DNA of 58,066 nt from an uncultured Hyphomicrobiales bacterium. GTDB taxonomy: Bacteria > Pseudomonadota > Alphaproteobacteria > Rhizobiales > Xanthobacteraceae. Below the pieces are notes generated by a model, which saw nothing but the letters and a program-made list of their open reading frames with translations, ran no database searches and was not told the origin of the DNA. The stretch is taken from contig CAIRGJ010000037.1 in NCBI GenBank assembly GCA_903878085.1, forward strand, positions 1-58,066, read 5' to 3'. Both the position numbers and the translations under genes were made by a program. Position 1 is the first letter of the stretch; every line of letters starts with the position of its first letter. Below, one piece after another: positions 33,793 through 42,620 of this stretch.

Positions 33793-34767
33793 CTACATCG
33801 AACCGGCAATCCCAACCTTTTCGACCTGCAGCCGCCATTTGATCATTTCAGCCTCAAGGAATTTCTCGAGCTCCGGCACCGACGGCGTGTCGATCGGGAT
33901 CAGGCCCATGCTCACTAGCCGCTCCTGAATCTCCGGCAGCTTGCCGACCGCTTTGAATGCGGCGTGCAGCTTTTCGACGACGTCGGGCGGCGTGCCGGCC
34001 GGTGCAACCACCATGTGCCACGACACCGCTTCGAAGCCCGGCACGCCGACCTCCGCCAATGGCGGCACGTCCGGCATGATGCCGATCCGCGACAGCGACG
34101 AGACGCCGAGCGCGCGGACCTTGCCGTCTTTCAGCATCGGCGGCGCCAGCGAGGGATCGGCAAAGGTCACCTGCACATGGCCCGCGACCACGTCGGTCAG
34201 TGCCGGCGGCGCGCCGCGATAAGGCACATGCGTCATCTCGATGCCGAGCGCGCTTTTCAGGAGCTCGGTGGCCAGATGTGGCACCGCGCCGGTCCCGGTT
34301 GAGGCATAGGACAGCGCACCGCCGCTCTTATTGTAGCGCACGAGATCGGCAATGTTGTTGATCGGCAGCGACGGATCCACCACCAGCACGAACGGCACTT
34401 TCGTATAAAGCGCGATCGGCACGAAATCCTGGATCGGATCGTAGGGCAGCGTCTTGTACAGCGCGGCGTTGGTGGTGAGCGTGCCGCTGGGCGCGACCAG
34501 CAGTGTGTAGCCGTCGGCTGCGACCGACTTGGCGACATATTGCGCCGCGGTCACCGTGCCGCCGCCGGTCTTGTTCTCGACTATCATCGGCTGACCCAAC
34601 AGCTCGGTCAGCTTCGGTCCCATGGTGCGGATGATCACATCCATCGCCCCGCCGGCGCCGAGCGGCACCACCAGCATGATCGGACGCGAGGGGAAGGTCT
34701 CGGCAGTCGCCGCGCACTCTATGCAAAGCAACAAAGCGATGGCGGTCAAGATTTTGCGCAGCAGCAT
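33793..34767 (-). CDS. Bug/TctC-family periplasmic solute-binding protein (second)
   Basis: 324 residues from ATG 34767, chosen because it starts a good signal peptide (MLLRKILTAIALLLCIECAA) and follows GGGGAACG; the frame stays open for 70 codons upstream. Family loops are IMLVVPLGAGGAMDVIIR and MIVENKTGGGTVTAAQYV. It is convergent with the SDR gene and divergent from the Gfo/Idh/MocA gene, with 130 bp between. No membrane subunits lie nearby. Confidence 0.92.
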   Translation of the reverse strand: MLLRKILTAIALLLCIECAATAETFPSRPIMLVVPLGAGGAMDVIIRTMGPKLTELLGQPMIVENKTGGGTVTAAQYVAKSVAADGYTLLVAPSGTLTTNAALYKTLPYDPIQDFVPIALYTKVPFVLVVDPSLPINNIADLVRYNKSGGALSYASTGTGAVPHLATELLKSALGIEMTHVPYRGAPPALTDVVAGHVQVTFADPSLAPPMLKDGKVRALGVSSLSRIGIMPDVPPLAEVGVPGFEAVSWHMVVAPAGTPPDVVEKLHAAFKAVGKLPEIQERLVSMGLIPIDTPSVPELEKFLEAEMIKWRLQVEKVGIAGSM

Positions 34768-34897
34768 GAGCGTTCCCCGACGTTTTTTTGTTGATCGAGT
34801 ATAGGCGTCGCTCATGGCCGGCGTCGAGTGTTGGCCATTGCGCATCCCGCCGCGGCCCCGCATTGTCGGGCGGCAAAAAACAGAGGAACGACGTGCA

Positions 34898-35893
34898 ATG
34901 ATCCGGATCGGCATTATCGGGCTGGGCTGGTGGGGCAAGCAGATCGTGACGTGCCTTGCCGAAAGCCCGCGATTCAAGGTGGTGGCGGGTTGCGATATCG
35001 ATGGCGCGATGGCCGCGCCATTCGCCGCCGCGCAGAACTTCGATCTGGTCGGCGATTACAAAACCTTGCTCAAGCGCGCCGATATCGATGCGATCGCGGT
35101 GGTGACGCCGCACGCGCTGCACGAGGAGATGGCGGTCGCCGCTTTCGCCGCCGGCAAGCAGGTGTTCTGCGAGAAGCCGCTGGCGCTGACCACGGCGAGC
35201 GCGGAGCGAATCCTCGCCGCCTGCGCCAAAGCCGGCGGTGTGCTCGGCATCGGCCATGAACGCCGCTACGAGCCGGCGATGGAAGACATGCGCAAGCTGT
35301 TCGAGAGCGGCGCGCTGGGCCACATCTTGCTGATGGACGCCAATGTCAGCCACAATAATTTTCGCAAGATGGATCCATCGAACTGGCGCCGCGATCCCAA
35401 GCACGCGCCGGCCGGCGCCTGGACCGCGCTCGGCATCCATCTTGGCGACATGTTTGTCTCGCTCGCCGGACCGCCGACGCGCGTCGCGGCACGCACCGCC
35501 TCGCAGATTTTCCCCTCGCCGGCCGAGGACTTCGTCGGCGCCGACATTGATTTCGCCAATGGCGCGCGCGGCCGCATCACCTGCCTGTCGACGCCGCCGT
35601 TCTATGGACGGTTCACGCTGATAGGCGACCAAGGCTGGGTCGAGGTGCAGGAAGGCGGCAATGTCGACAAGGGAATACCGTCAAGCTTTGTCCACTGCGG
35701 CCCGGATGGCAGCCGGACCACGCGCGAATATGGCCACAGCAATACGGTGCGGGCGAATTTCGAGGCCTGGGCCGACGCGGTCGAAGGCCGCGCCCCCTAC
35801 CGCTTCACGACCGAGCAGTTGCTCGCCAATATCCGCATTCTCGACGGGGTGACGCGCTCGGCGGCGGCGGACGGCAAGCCAGTCGCGACTTAG
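34898..35893 (+). CDS. Gfo/Idh/MocA family oxidoreductase
   Basis: 331 residues from ATG 34898, behind AGAGGAACG; the frame extends 28 codons upstream. The N-terminal NAD(P) fold is IRIGIIGLGWWGKQIV, with the family EKP motif in VFCEKPLAL. The C-terminal domain is of the GFO_IDH_MocA type. It acts on sugars, inositol or related polyols. It is divergent from a TctC-type receptor gene, which may bring its substrate. Confidence 0.9.
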   Translation: MIRIGIIGLGWWGKQIVTCLAESPRFKVVAGCDIDGAMAAPFAAAQNFDLVGDYKTLLKRADIDAIAVVTPHALHEEMAVAAFAAGKQVFCEKPLALTTASAERILAACAKAGGVLGIGHERRYEPAMEDMRKLFESGALGHILLMDANVSHNNFRKMDPSNWRRDPKHAPAGAWTALGIHLGDMFVSLAGPPTRVAARTASQIFPSPAEDFVGADIDFANGARGRITCLSTPPFYGRFTLIGDQGWVEVQEGGNVDKGIPSSFVHCGPDGSRTTREYGHSNTVRANFEAWADAVEGRAPYRFTTEQLLANIRILDGVTRSAAADGKPVAT

Positions 35894-35943
35894 TCGCAAC
35901 GCAGACTAACACGCTCGAAATTGCACCGCGTTTGGGTTAGACA

Positions 35944-36018
35944 GCGCATGATCCCGAAAAAGCCTGCCCTCGGACTTGATCCGAGGGTGGGAACCGGTTT
36001 TCGGACAAGATCATGCGC
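35944..36018. repeat. rhizobial-type dispersed palindromic repeat with a nested hairpin
   Basis: Outer arms GCGCATGATCCCGAAAA and the near-complement ending AAGATCATGCGC form a long imperfect palindrome, with CCGGTTTTCGGA inside. This matches intergenic palindromes common in Bradyrhizobium/Rhodopseudomonas genomes (from memory of such genomes). A second perfect hairpin, CCCTCGGA-CTTGA-TCCGAGGG (35967-35987), is inserted in the left half. It ends 26 bp before the CDF gene start. Confidence 0.7.
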
Positions 36019-36044
36019 ATGAAAAATGCGCCAAGGGCGCACTC

Positions 36045-37415
36045 ATGCAAAGTGAAAAAGAACAAGTCGCGCTGACCTCAATCGTGGCCTCGGCCGTGCT
36101 GACGGTTGCCAAAGGCTTGGTCGGCTTTTCCACCGGTTCGCTCGCGATCCTGTCGGAGGCCGGCCATTCGCTGATCGATCTCGGCGCCACCGTGATGACC
36201 TATGGCGCGGTGCGCGTCTCGGGCAAGCCCGCCGACGAAGAGCACCATTACGGCCATGGCAAGATCGAGAGCGTCTCGGCGCTCGGTGAAACTGCGCTCC
36301 TGTTCCTGCTTTCCGGCGTGGTGATCTGGGAGGCTGTCATGCGCCTCATTGATCATGAGCCGCATTCAGTGGTCGCGACGGTTTGGGCTTTCGGCGTGAT
36401 GGTGGTGTCCATCGCGGTCGATTTTTTCCGCGCCCGCGCGCTGACGGCAACCGCGAAGGCGACGCAAAGCCAAGCGCTGGAAGCCGACGCGCTGCATTTT
36501 TCTTCCGACATGTGGTCTTCCCTCGCGGTGCTGGTCGGCTTGGTCGGCGTTCATTTCGGGCTGGTGTGGGCCGATTCGGCGTCAGCTTTGCTGGTGGCCG
36601 CGCTGGTCTGCAGCGCCGGCTGGCGGCTGGGCCGGCGCACCATCGATACGCTGACGGACACGGCACCGGCCGGCGCCGTCGCGACGATCACGGCGATTGC
36701 CGCCAAAGTGCCGGGCGTGGTCGCGGTCCAGCAGGTGCGGGCGCGCGCGGTCGGCGACAAGACTTTTATCGATCTGGTGGTCGGGGTCAGCCGCACGCTG
36801 CCGCTTGACCGCGTGACCGCGATCAAAGGCGCGGTCGAGGCCGCACTGCGTGAAAATATGCCGGGGGCCGAACTGACCGTCACCACCGAACCGGTCGCGC
36901 TCAGCAACGAGAGCGTGCTCGACCGCGTGATGGTGATTGCGCGCAACCGCGCGCTGGCCGTGCATCACGTGACCGTGCACGACATCAATGACCGGCTGGC
37001 GATCTCGCTCGATCTGGAAGTCGACGGCAAACTGTCGCTGGGCGCCGCCCATGAGCTGGCCGACGGTCTGGAAAACGCCATCGCCGGCGAACTCGGCCTC
37101 GACGCCGAGGTCGAGACGCATATCGAGCCGCTGCAGCCGCAAGAAGTATCGGGCCGCGAGGCGCCGCCGGAGCGGGTCAAGGCGGTCGAAATCGCGCTGA
37201 CGGAACTCGCCCCGGAAACCAGGATCATCCGCGACATCCACGATGTGCGGGTACGCGAGACCGACGAGGGCGAGATCGTCAATTTCCACTGCCGCGTCGA
37301 TCCCGACCTCAGCGTCCAGACGGTGCATGAGAAGGTCGATGCGCTGGAACGTGCTCTGCGTGTGCGCTCGCCTTCGATCAAGCGCGTGATCGGCCACACC
37401 GAGCCGCGCGGCTAA
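36045..37415 (+). CDS. cation diffusion facilitator (CDF) metal efflux protein with long C-terminus
   Basis: 456 residues from ATG 36045 (AAGGG ahead). The CDF core has about six membrane spans with metal-site motifs AGHSLIDLG and ADALHFSSDMW and the loop HHYGHGK. The usual protein is about 300 residues. Here the cytoplasmic part continues with what look like three tandem dimerisation-like units (about 220-280, 300-360, 385-450), each ending near a 'xxEP' sequence. It probably exports Zn, Fe or Mn in exchange for protons. Confidence 0.9.
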   Translation: MQSEKEQVALTSIVASAVLTVAKGLVGFSTGSLAILSEAGHSLIDLGATVMTYGAVRVSGKPADEEHHYGHGKIESVSALGETALLFLLSGVVIWEAVMRLIDHEPHSVVATVWAFGVMVVSIAVDFFRARALTATAKATQSQALEADALHFSSDMWSSLAVLVGLVGVHFGLVWADSASALLVAALVCSAGWRLGRRTIDTLTDTAPAGAVATITAIAAKVPGVVAVQQVRARAVGDKTFIDLVVGVSRTLPLDRVTAIKGAVEAALRENMPGAELTVTTEPVALSNESVLDRVMVIARNRALAVHHVTVHDINDRLAISLDLEVDGKLSLGAAHELADGLENAIAGELGLDAEVETHIEPLQPQEVSGREAPPERVKAVEIALTELAPETRIIRDIHDVRVRETDEGEIVNFHCRVDPDLSVQTVHEKVDALERALRVRSPSIKRVIGHTEPRG

Positions 37416-37465
37416 CGACCTTCGCCGTCTTCCAATTCTCACGTTCCCGTCCTAAATCAAAGCCC

Positions 37466-40105
37466 ATGCGTACAGACACTCATCCACCCATTCTCCTCAA
37501 AGACTACCGCCCGCCGGACTGGCTGGTGGAAACCGTCATGCTCAAGGTCGCGCTGCATCCGACGCAGACCAAAGTCCGCGCGACGCTGGCGCTCAAGCCC
37601 AATCCCGATGCCGCCGCGGCGCCGCTGGTGCTGGATGGCGACGGACTATCGCTGGTGTCGCTCAAAATCGATGGCACGGCTTTGCCGGCCGAGAACTACA
37701 TCGCTACGCCGGATAGGCTGACGATCCCGCAGGTGCCGAACCGGCCCTTCACCCTTGAAATCGAGACGCTGGTCGATCCGACCGCCAACTCACAGCTCTC
37801 GGGGCTGTATCGCTCCAGCGGCACCTATTGCACCCAATGCGAGGCCGAAGGCTTTCGCCGCATCACTTATTTCCCCGACCGGCCCGACGTGATGGCGGTC
37901 TACACGACGCGCATCGAGGCCGATAAAGCCGAAGCGCCGGTGCTGCTGGCGAACGGCAATCTTATCGAGAGCGGCGACCTGCCCGGCGGACGGCACTTTG
38001 CGGTCTGGAACGATCCGCACCCCAAGCCGTCGTATTTATTCGCCATGGTCGGCGGCAATCTCGGCCATGTCGAGGACAACTTCCGCACCATGTCAGGTCG
38101 CGACGTCGTGCTGCGCATTTATGTCGAGCCCGGCAAGGAAAGCCGCTGCGACTACGCCATGGATGCGCTGAAGCGCTCGATGCGCTGGGACGAGACCGCG
38201 TTCGGGCGCGAATACGATCTCGACATCTTCATGATCGTCGCCGTCTCCGACTTCAACATGGGGGCGATGGAGAACAAGGGCCTCAACGTCTTCAACGACA
38301 AATACGTGCTGGCGACGCCCGAGACCGCCACCGACACCGACTTCGCGCAGATCGAGGCGGTGATCGCGCACGAATATTTCCACAACTGGACCGGCAACCG
38401 CATCACCTGCCGCGACTGGTTCCAGTTGTGCCTGAAGGAAGGCCTCACCGTTTTCCGCGACCAGGAATTTTCGTCGGACACGCGCTCACGACCGGTCAAG
38501 CGGATTTCGGATGTGCGCAATCTGCGCGCCACCCAGTTCATCGAGGATTCCGGCCCGCTCGCGCACCCGGTCCGGCCGGAATTATACAAGGAAATCAATA
38601 ACTTTTATACGACGACCATTTACGAGAAGGGCTCGGAAGTGGTGCGCATGGTGCACAGTTTGATCGGGCCGGAGAAATTTCGCGCCGGCATGGATCTGTA
38701 TTTCGCGCGCCATGACGGCCACGCGGCGACGGTCGAGCAGTTCATCCAATGCTTCGCCGAGGCCAGCGGCCGCGACATGACGCAGTTCAAGCTGTGGTAC
38801 AGCCAGGCCGGCACCCCTGAGGTCAAGGTCAGCACCCGCTTCGATGCCGCGCGCAAGACCTTCACCGTCGAATGCAAACAGAGCCTGGCGCCGACGCCAA
38901 ACCAGCCAACCAAAGTGCCGATGGTGATCCCGCTTCGCGCCGGGCTGGTCGGCAAAGACGGCCGCGATTGGCCGATGGTGCTGGCGAACGGCAACACCAT
39001 CGAGCGCGGCGTACTGGAATTGTCCGAACCGGCGCACAGTTTCGAGTTCGCCGGTATCGCCGAGCGCCCGGTTCTGTCGATCAATCGCGGCTTCTCGGCG
39101 CCGATCAAGCTCGTTACCGATCTCGACGCTAGCGATCTCGATTTTCTGGCGGCGCACGACGCCGACTCCTTCAATCGCTGGCAGGCGCTGCAGACCGTCT
39201 CGACGCGGCTGCTGATTGACAATGTCGCGGCGCTGCGTTCCGGCAAAGCGCCGCGCACCGATGATAAATTGCTTGCGGCGATGGCCGCCGTTCTTGACGA
39301 CGCCAAGCTTGAGCCGGCCTTTATCGCGCTGGCTCTGGTGCCTCCCGGCGAAGGCGATATCGCGCGCGAGATCGGCAACGACATCGACCCCGACGCGATC
39401 TTCCAGGCCCGCAAAGCCTTGCGCGCCGCCATTGGCGACCGTCTCGGCGCTACGTTGGCTGTCGCTTATGACCGCCTGGCCATCACCGGCCCCTACTCTC
39501 CCGATGCCAAAGACGCCGGCCGGCGCACCTTGCGCAATATCGTGCTCGATCTTCTCGCCGCTACGGCCGAATCCTTAGCCATCGCGCGCGCGGCCCGGCA
39601 GTACGATACCGCCGACAACATGACCGACCGCATGGCGGCGCTGGCGACCCTGTCGCTGCATGACGTCCCGGAGCGCGAGCGCGCCATCGCCGATTTCTAC
39701 GTCCGCTTCGCCAACGATCCGCTGGTCGTCGACAAATGGTTCGTGCTTCAGGCCACGATCCCGCAGCCGGGCACGCTGGCCAAGGTGCGGGAATTGACCG
39801 CGCACCCGGCCTTCTCCTTCGCCAATCCCAACCGCGTCCGCTCGCTGATCGGCGCCTTTGCCCAATCGAATCCGACCCAGTTCAACCGCGCCGACGGCGC
39901 CGGCTACGATTTCATCGCCGACACGATCCTGACGCTCGATCCGAAGAATCCGCAACTGGCGGCAAGGCTGGCGACCGCGTTCCGCACCTGGCGCACGCTG
40001 GAGCAAGGCCGCCGCGCCAAGGCGGAGACGGCGCTGACGCGGATCAAATCGGCGCCCAACCTATCGCGCGATTTGTCCGACATCGTCGAGCGCGCCCTCG
40101 GTTAG
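37466..40105 (+). CDS. pepN: aminopeptidase N (M1 family metallopeptidase)
   Basis: 879 residues, the normal length of bacterial PepN. GAMENKGLN is the exopeptidase motif, and the zinc site is H302-E303-xx-H306 in HEYFHNWTGNR with E325 in CLKEGLT. The N-terminal beta domain and C-terminal helical superhelix are both present. It cleaves N-terminal residues from peptides in the cytoplasm. It starts 50 bp after the CDF gene and is probably its own transcription unit or weakly linked. Confidence 0.95.
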   Translation: MRTDTHPPILLKDYRPPDWLVETVMLKVALHPTQTKVRATLALKPNPDAAAAPLVLDGDGLSLVSLKIDGTALPAENYIATPDRLTIPQVPNRPFTLEIETLVDPTANSQLSGLYRSSGTYCTQCEAEGFRRITYFPDRPDVMAVYTTRIEADKAEAPVLLANGNLIESGDLPGGRHFAVWNDPHPKPSYLFAMVGGNLGHVEDNFRTMSGRDVVLRIYVEPGKESRCDYAMDALKRSMRWDETAFGREYDLDIFMIVAVSDFNMGAMENKGLNVFNDKYVLATPETATDTDFAQIEAVIAHEYFHNWTGNRITCRDWFQLCLKEGLTVFRDQEFSSDTRSRPVKRISDVRNLRATQFIEDSGPLAHPVRPELYKEINNFYTTTIYEKGSEVVRMVHSLIGPEKFRAGMDLYFARHDGHAATVEQFIQCFAEASGRDMTQFKLWYSQAGTPEVKVSTRFDAARKTFTVECKQSLAPTPNQPTKVPMVIPLRAGLVGKDGRDWPMVLANGNTIERGVLELSEPAHSFEFAGIAERPVLSINRGFSAPIKLVTDLDASDLDFLAAHDADSFNRWQALQTVSTRLLIDNVAALRSGKAPRTDDKLLAAMAAVLDDAKLEPAFIALALVPPGEGDIAREIGNDIDPDAIFQARKALRAAIGDRLGATLAVAYDRLAITGPYSPDAKDAGRRTLRNIVLDLLAATAESLAIARAARQYDTADNMTDRMAALATLSLHDVPERERAIADFYVRFANDPLVVDKWFVLQATIPQPGTLAKVRELTAHPAFSFANPNRVRSLIGAFAQSNPTQFNRADGAGYDFIADTILTLDPKNPQLAARLATAFRTWRTLEQGRRAKAETALTRIKSAPNLSRDLSDIVERALG

Positions 40106-40325
40106 CACCCTCGAGTCGCGGGTTACCGCCGTTTCCGCCGCTTTAGCGACCCCGGCTTTGCCGTTACGCCGCCTGCCTTTTGTGTGGGTAACGATTTTTC
40201 AATAATTGACTCTGCGGACTCTCGACAAATCGGCGGCCATCGATTCAAATCCTATGAGTGATTCGGCAAGAGATGCGGCACATCCTTCCGATTCTTGGCA
40301 GGGGACTTACTGAACGGAGGCCTAC

Positions 40326-42620
40326 ATGGCGCGCGCCAATTTGGCGAGTGCGTCTGCACACCCGGATTCCATCAAGGGCCTCGCGCAATCGATCGCCAAA
40401 CCGGCGTATCGGCGGCTGCTGACGGCAGAGCCTTTGCTCCGGCGTGCAGTTCCCGTTCTGATCATCGCATTTCTCGTCACCATCTGCGTCGGTGCTGGCG
40501 TGCAGGTGCTCGATCAGCGCCGCCAGACACTCAACGCCATGGCGATTTCGCTCGACGCGCTGGCCGATCTTGCCGCCGAACGTCTGCAGCGACCGCTCAA
40601 ACAGCCGGCCGACGCCAACGAGCGGCCGCAGGAGGTATTGGCGCGCGCGCTACCCTCCTGGGCTACCGGCGCCGGTCGCCAATTCATCCTGACCAACGTC
40701 GAAGGCATCGTCGCTGCCGCGATCCTTGCCACCGATGGCACGGTCGGCCGCCGGTTGATCGACCTGCTCGGCCCCACCCAACCGCTCACCACCTTTGGCG
40801 CCAGCGCCGGCGTGCTTGAAATCGCCCTGCCCGATGACAGCCGCGCGCTTGCCACCGTGCGCATGCTCAATGCCCCGTTCGGCCAGCTCGCCGTGGTGCA
40901 ATCGCGCGATACCGCGCTGGCGTCCTGGCGCTCAATCACCACGCTGACCGTCACCCTGTCGGCGACCACCGGCTTTGTCGTGCTGATCCTCGGCTTCGCC
41001 TTCCACTGGCAGGCGACCCGCGCCCGCGAGGCGGACACGATCTACGAAACCGTTCGCAGCCGCATCGACACCGCGCTCAACCGCGGACGCTGCGGCTTGT
41101 GGGACTGGGACCTTTCGCGCGGCCGCATCTTCTGGTCGCAATCAATGTTCGACATTCTCGGGCTGAAGGCGGTGGACAACCTGATGCCCTTCGGCGACGT
41201 CAGCAATTTGGTGCATCCGGACGACGTCCAGCTCTACGAGCTCGCCACCGAACTCGCCGAAGCGAAGGTAACGTCCATCGACCACGCCTTCCGCATGCGC
41301 CACGCCACCGGCCATTGGGTCTGGCTGCGCGCCCGCTGCGAACTGGTCCGCCAGCACGGCGAGCCGGGTCTGCACCTGATCGGCATCGCGGTCGATATCA
41401 CCGAGCAGAAAAGCCTGGTCGAAAAGACCGTCGCCGCCGACATGCGCCTGCGCGACGCTATTGAAACTATCCCGGAAGCCTTCGTGCTGTGGGACGCCGA
41501 CAACCGGCTGGTGCTGTGCAATTCTAACTTCCAGGAACTGCATAATCTCCCCGACGAAGCGATCATGGTCGGCGCATCCTATGAGTCGGTGGTCGATGCC
41601 GGCAACCAGCCCGTCGTGCGCAACAAAGTTGTCACCGGAGGCCCGACAGTGCCGGGCGCGCGCACCTTCGAGGCACAGCTTGAGGATGGCCGCTGGCTGC
41701 ACATCAGCGAGCGGCGCACCAAGGACGGCGGCTATGTGTCGGTCGGCACAGACATTACCGCGCTCAAGACCCACGAAGAAAAGCTGGTCGACAGCGAGAA
41801 GCGGCAGATCGCGACGATTTCTGACTTACGCGCCTCGCAGCAGCGGCTGGCCGAACTGGCCGAGAAATATGCCGAAGAGAAAACCCGCGCCGAGGAAGCC
41901 AACGCCGCGAAATCGAAATTTCTCGCCAATATGAGCCACGAACTGCGCACGCCGCTCAACGCCATTATCGGCTTCTCCGAGATCATGGAGTCCGGCATGT
42001 TCGGCCCGCTCGGCGCCGACAAGTACAATGAATACTGCAGCGACATCCGCGACAGCGGGCAGTATCTGCTCGAGGTCATCAACGACATTCTCGACATGTC
42101 GAAGATCGAGGCCGGCCGCATCCGCCTCGACTTCGAGGATCTCGATCTCGACACGCTGCTGGCCGAATCCATGCGCGTCGTTTCCGCCAAGGCTCAGGAA
42201 AAGCAGCTTGAGGTCTCGGCGCGGATCGCGCCCGATCTGCAGTTGCGGGGCGACCGCCGTGCCATCAAGCAGATCGCGCTTAACCTGCTGTCGAACGCGG
42301 TGAAGTTCACGCCGCCCGGCGGCAGCGTCACAGTGCGCGGGCGGATGTCGGATGAGTTTGTCGTGCTCGGCATTGCCGACACCGGCATCGGCATCGCCAG
42401 TGAAGCGCTCGCCAAGCTTGGCCGCCCGTTCGAACAAGTCGAAAGCCAGTTGACCAAAAGCCATCAAGGTTCGGGGCTGGGTCTGGCGATCGCCAAGTCG
42501 CTGGTCGAGCTGCACGGCGGCTGCATGCGCATTCGCTCGCGGCCCGGCCGCGGCACGTTGGTCTTGGTGCGGCTACCGCTCAAGCCGCAATGCCTGCTGC
42601 CGAAGGAAGAAGCGGCCTAA
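40326..42620 (+). CDS. membrane PAS-domain sensor histidine kinase
   Basis: 764 residues. An N-terminal TM (VPVLIIAFLVTICVGAGVQV), a periplasmic region of about 170 residues and a second TM (LTVTLSATTGFVVLILGFAF) are followed by two PAS domains (about 240-365 and 380-495). Next come a coiled coil, a HisKA domain with H538 in MSHELRTPLNAIIGFSEIM, and an ATPase with DTGIGI and GSGLGLAI. There is no receiver domain and no adjacent response regulator on this strand. The general architecture resembles PleC/DivJ-type alphaproteobacterial kinases; the partner is unknown. Its stop overlaps the convergent glnE stop. Confidence 0.9.
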   Translation: MARANLASASAHPDSIKGLAQSIAKPAYRRLLTAEPLLRRAVPVLIIAFLVTICVGAGVQVLDQRRQTLNAMAISLDALADLAAERLQRPLKQPADANERPQEVLARALPSWATGAGRQFILTNVEGIVAAAILATDGTVGRRLIDLLGPTQPLTTFGASAGVLEIALPDDSRALATVRMLNAPFGQLAVVQSRDTALASWRSITTLTVTLSATTGFVVLILGFAFHWQATRAREADTIYETVRSRIDTALNRGRCGLWDWDLSRGRIFWSQSMFDILGLKAVDNLMPFGDVSNLVHPDDVQLYELATELAEAKVTSIDHAFRMRHATGHWVWLRARCELVRQHGEPGLHLIGIAVDITEQKSLVEKTVAADMRLRDAIETIPEAFVLWDADNRLVLCNSNFQELHNLPDEAIMVGASYESVVDAGNQPVVRNKVVTGGPTVPGARTFEAQLEDGRWLHISERRTKDGGYVSVGTDITALKTHEEKLVDSEKRQIATISDLRASQQRLAELAEKYAEEKTRAEEANAAKSKFLANMSHELRTPLNAIIGFSEIMESGMFGPLGADKYNEYCSDIRDSGQYLLEVINDILDMSKIEAGRIRLDFEDLDLDTLLAESMRVVSAKAQEKQLEVSARIAPDLQLRGDRRAIKQIALNLLSNAVKFTPPGGSVTVRGRMSDEFVVLGIADTGIGIASEALAKLGRPFEQVESQLTKSHQGSGLGLAIAKSLVELHGGCMRIRSRPGRGTLVLVRLPLKPQCLLPKEEAA

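Noticed and set aside
34768-34977. 70-residue N-terminal extension of the second TctC-type protein
   Set aside because: A standard signal peptide with a ribosome site begins at 34767; the upstream part is basic, not conserved and overlaps the promoter region.
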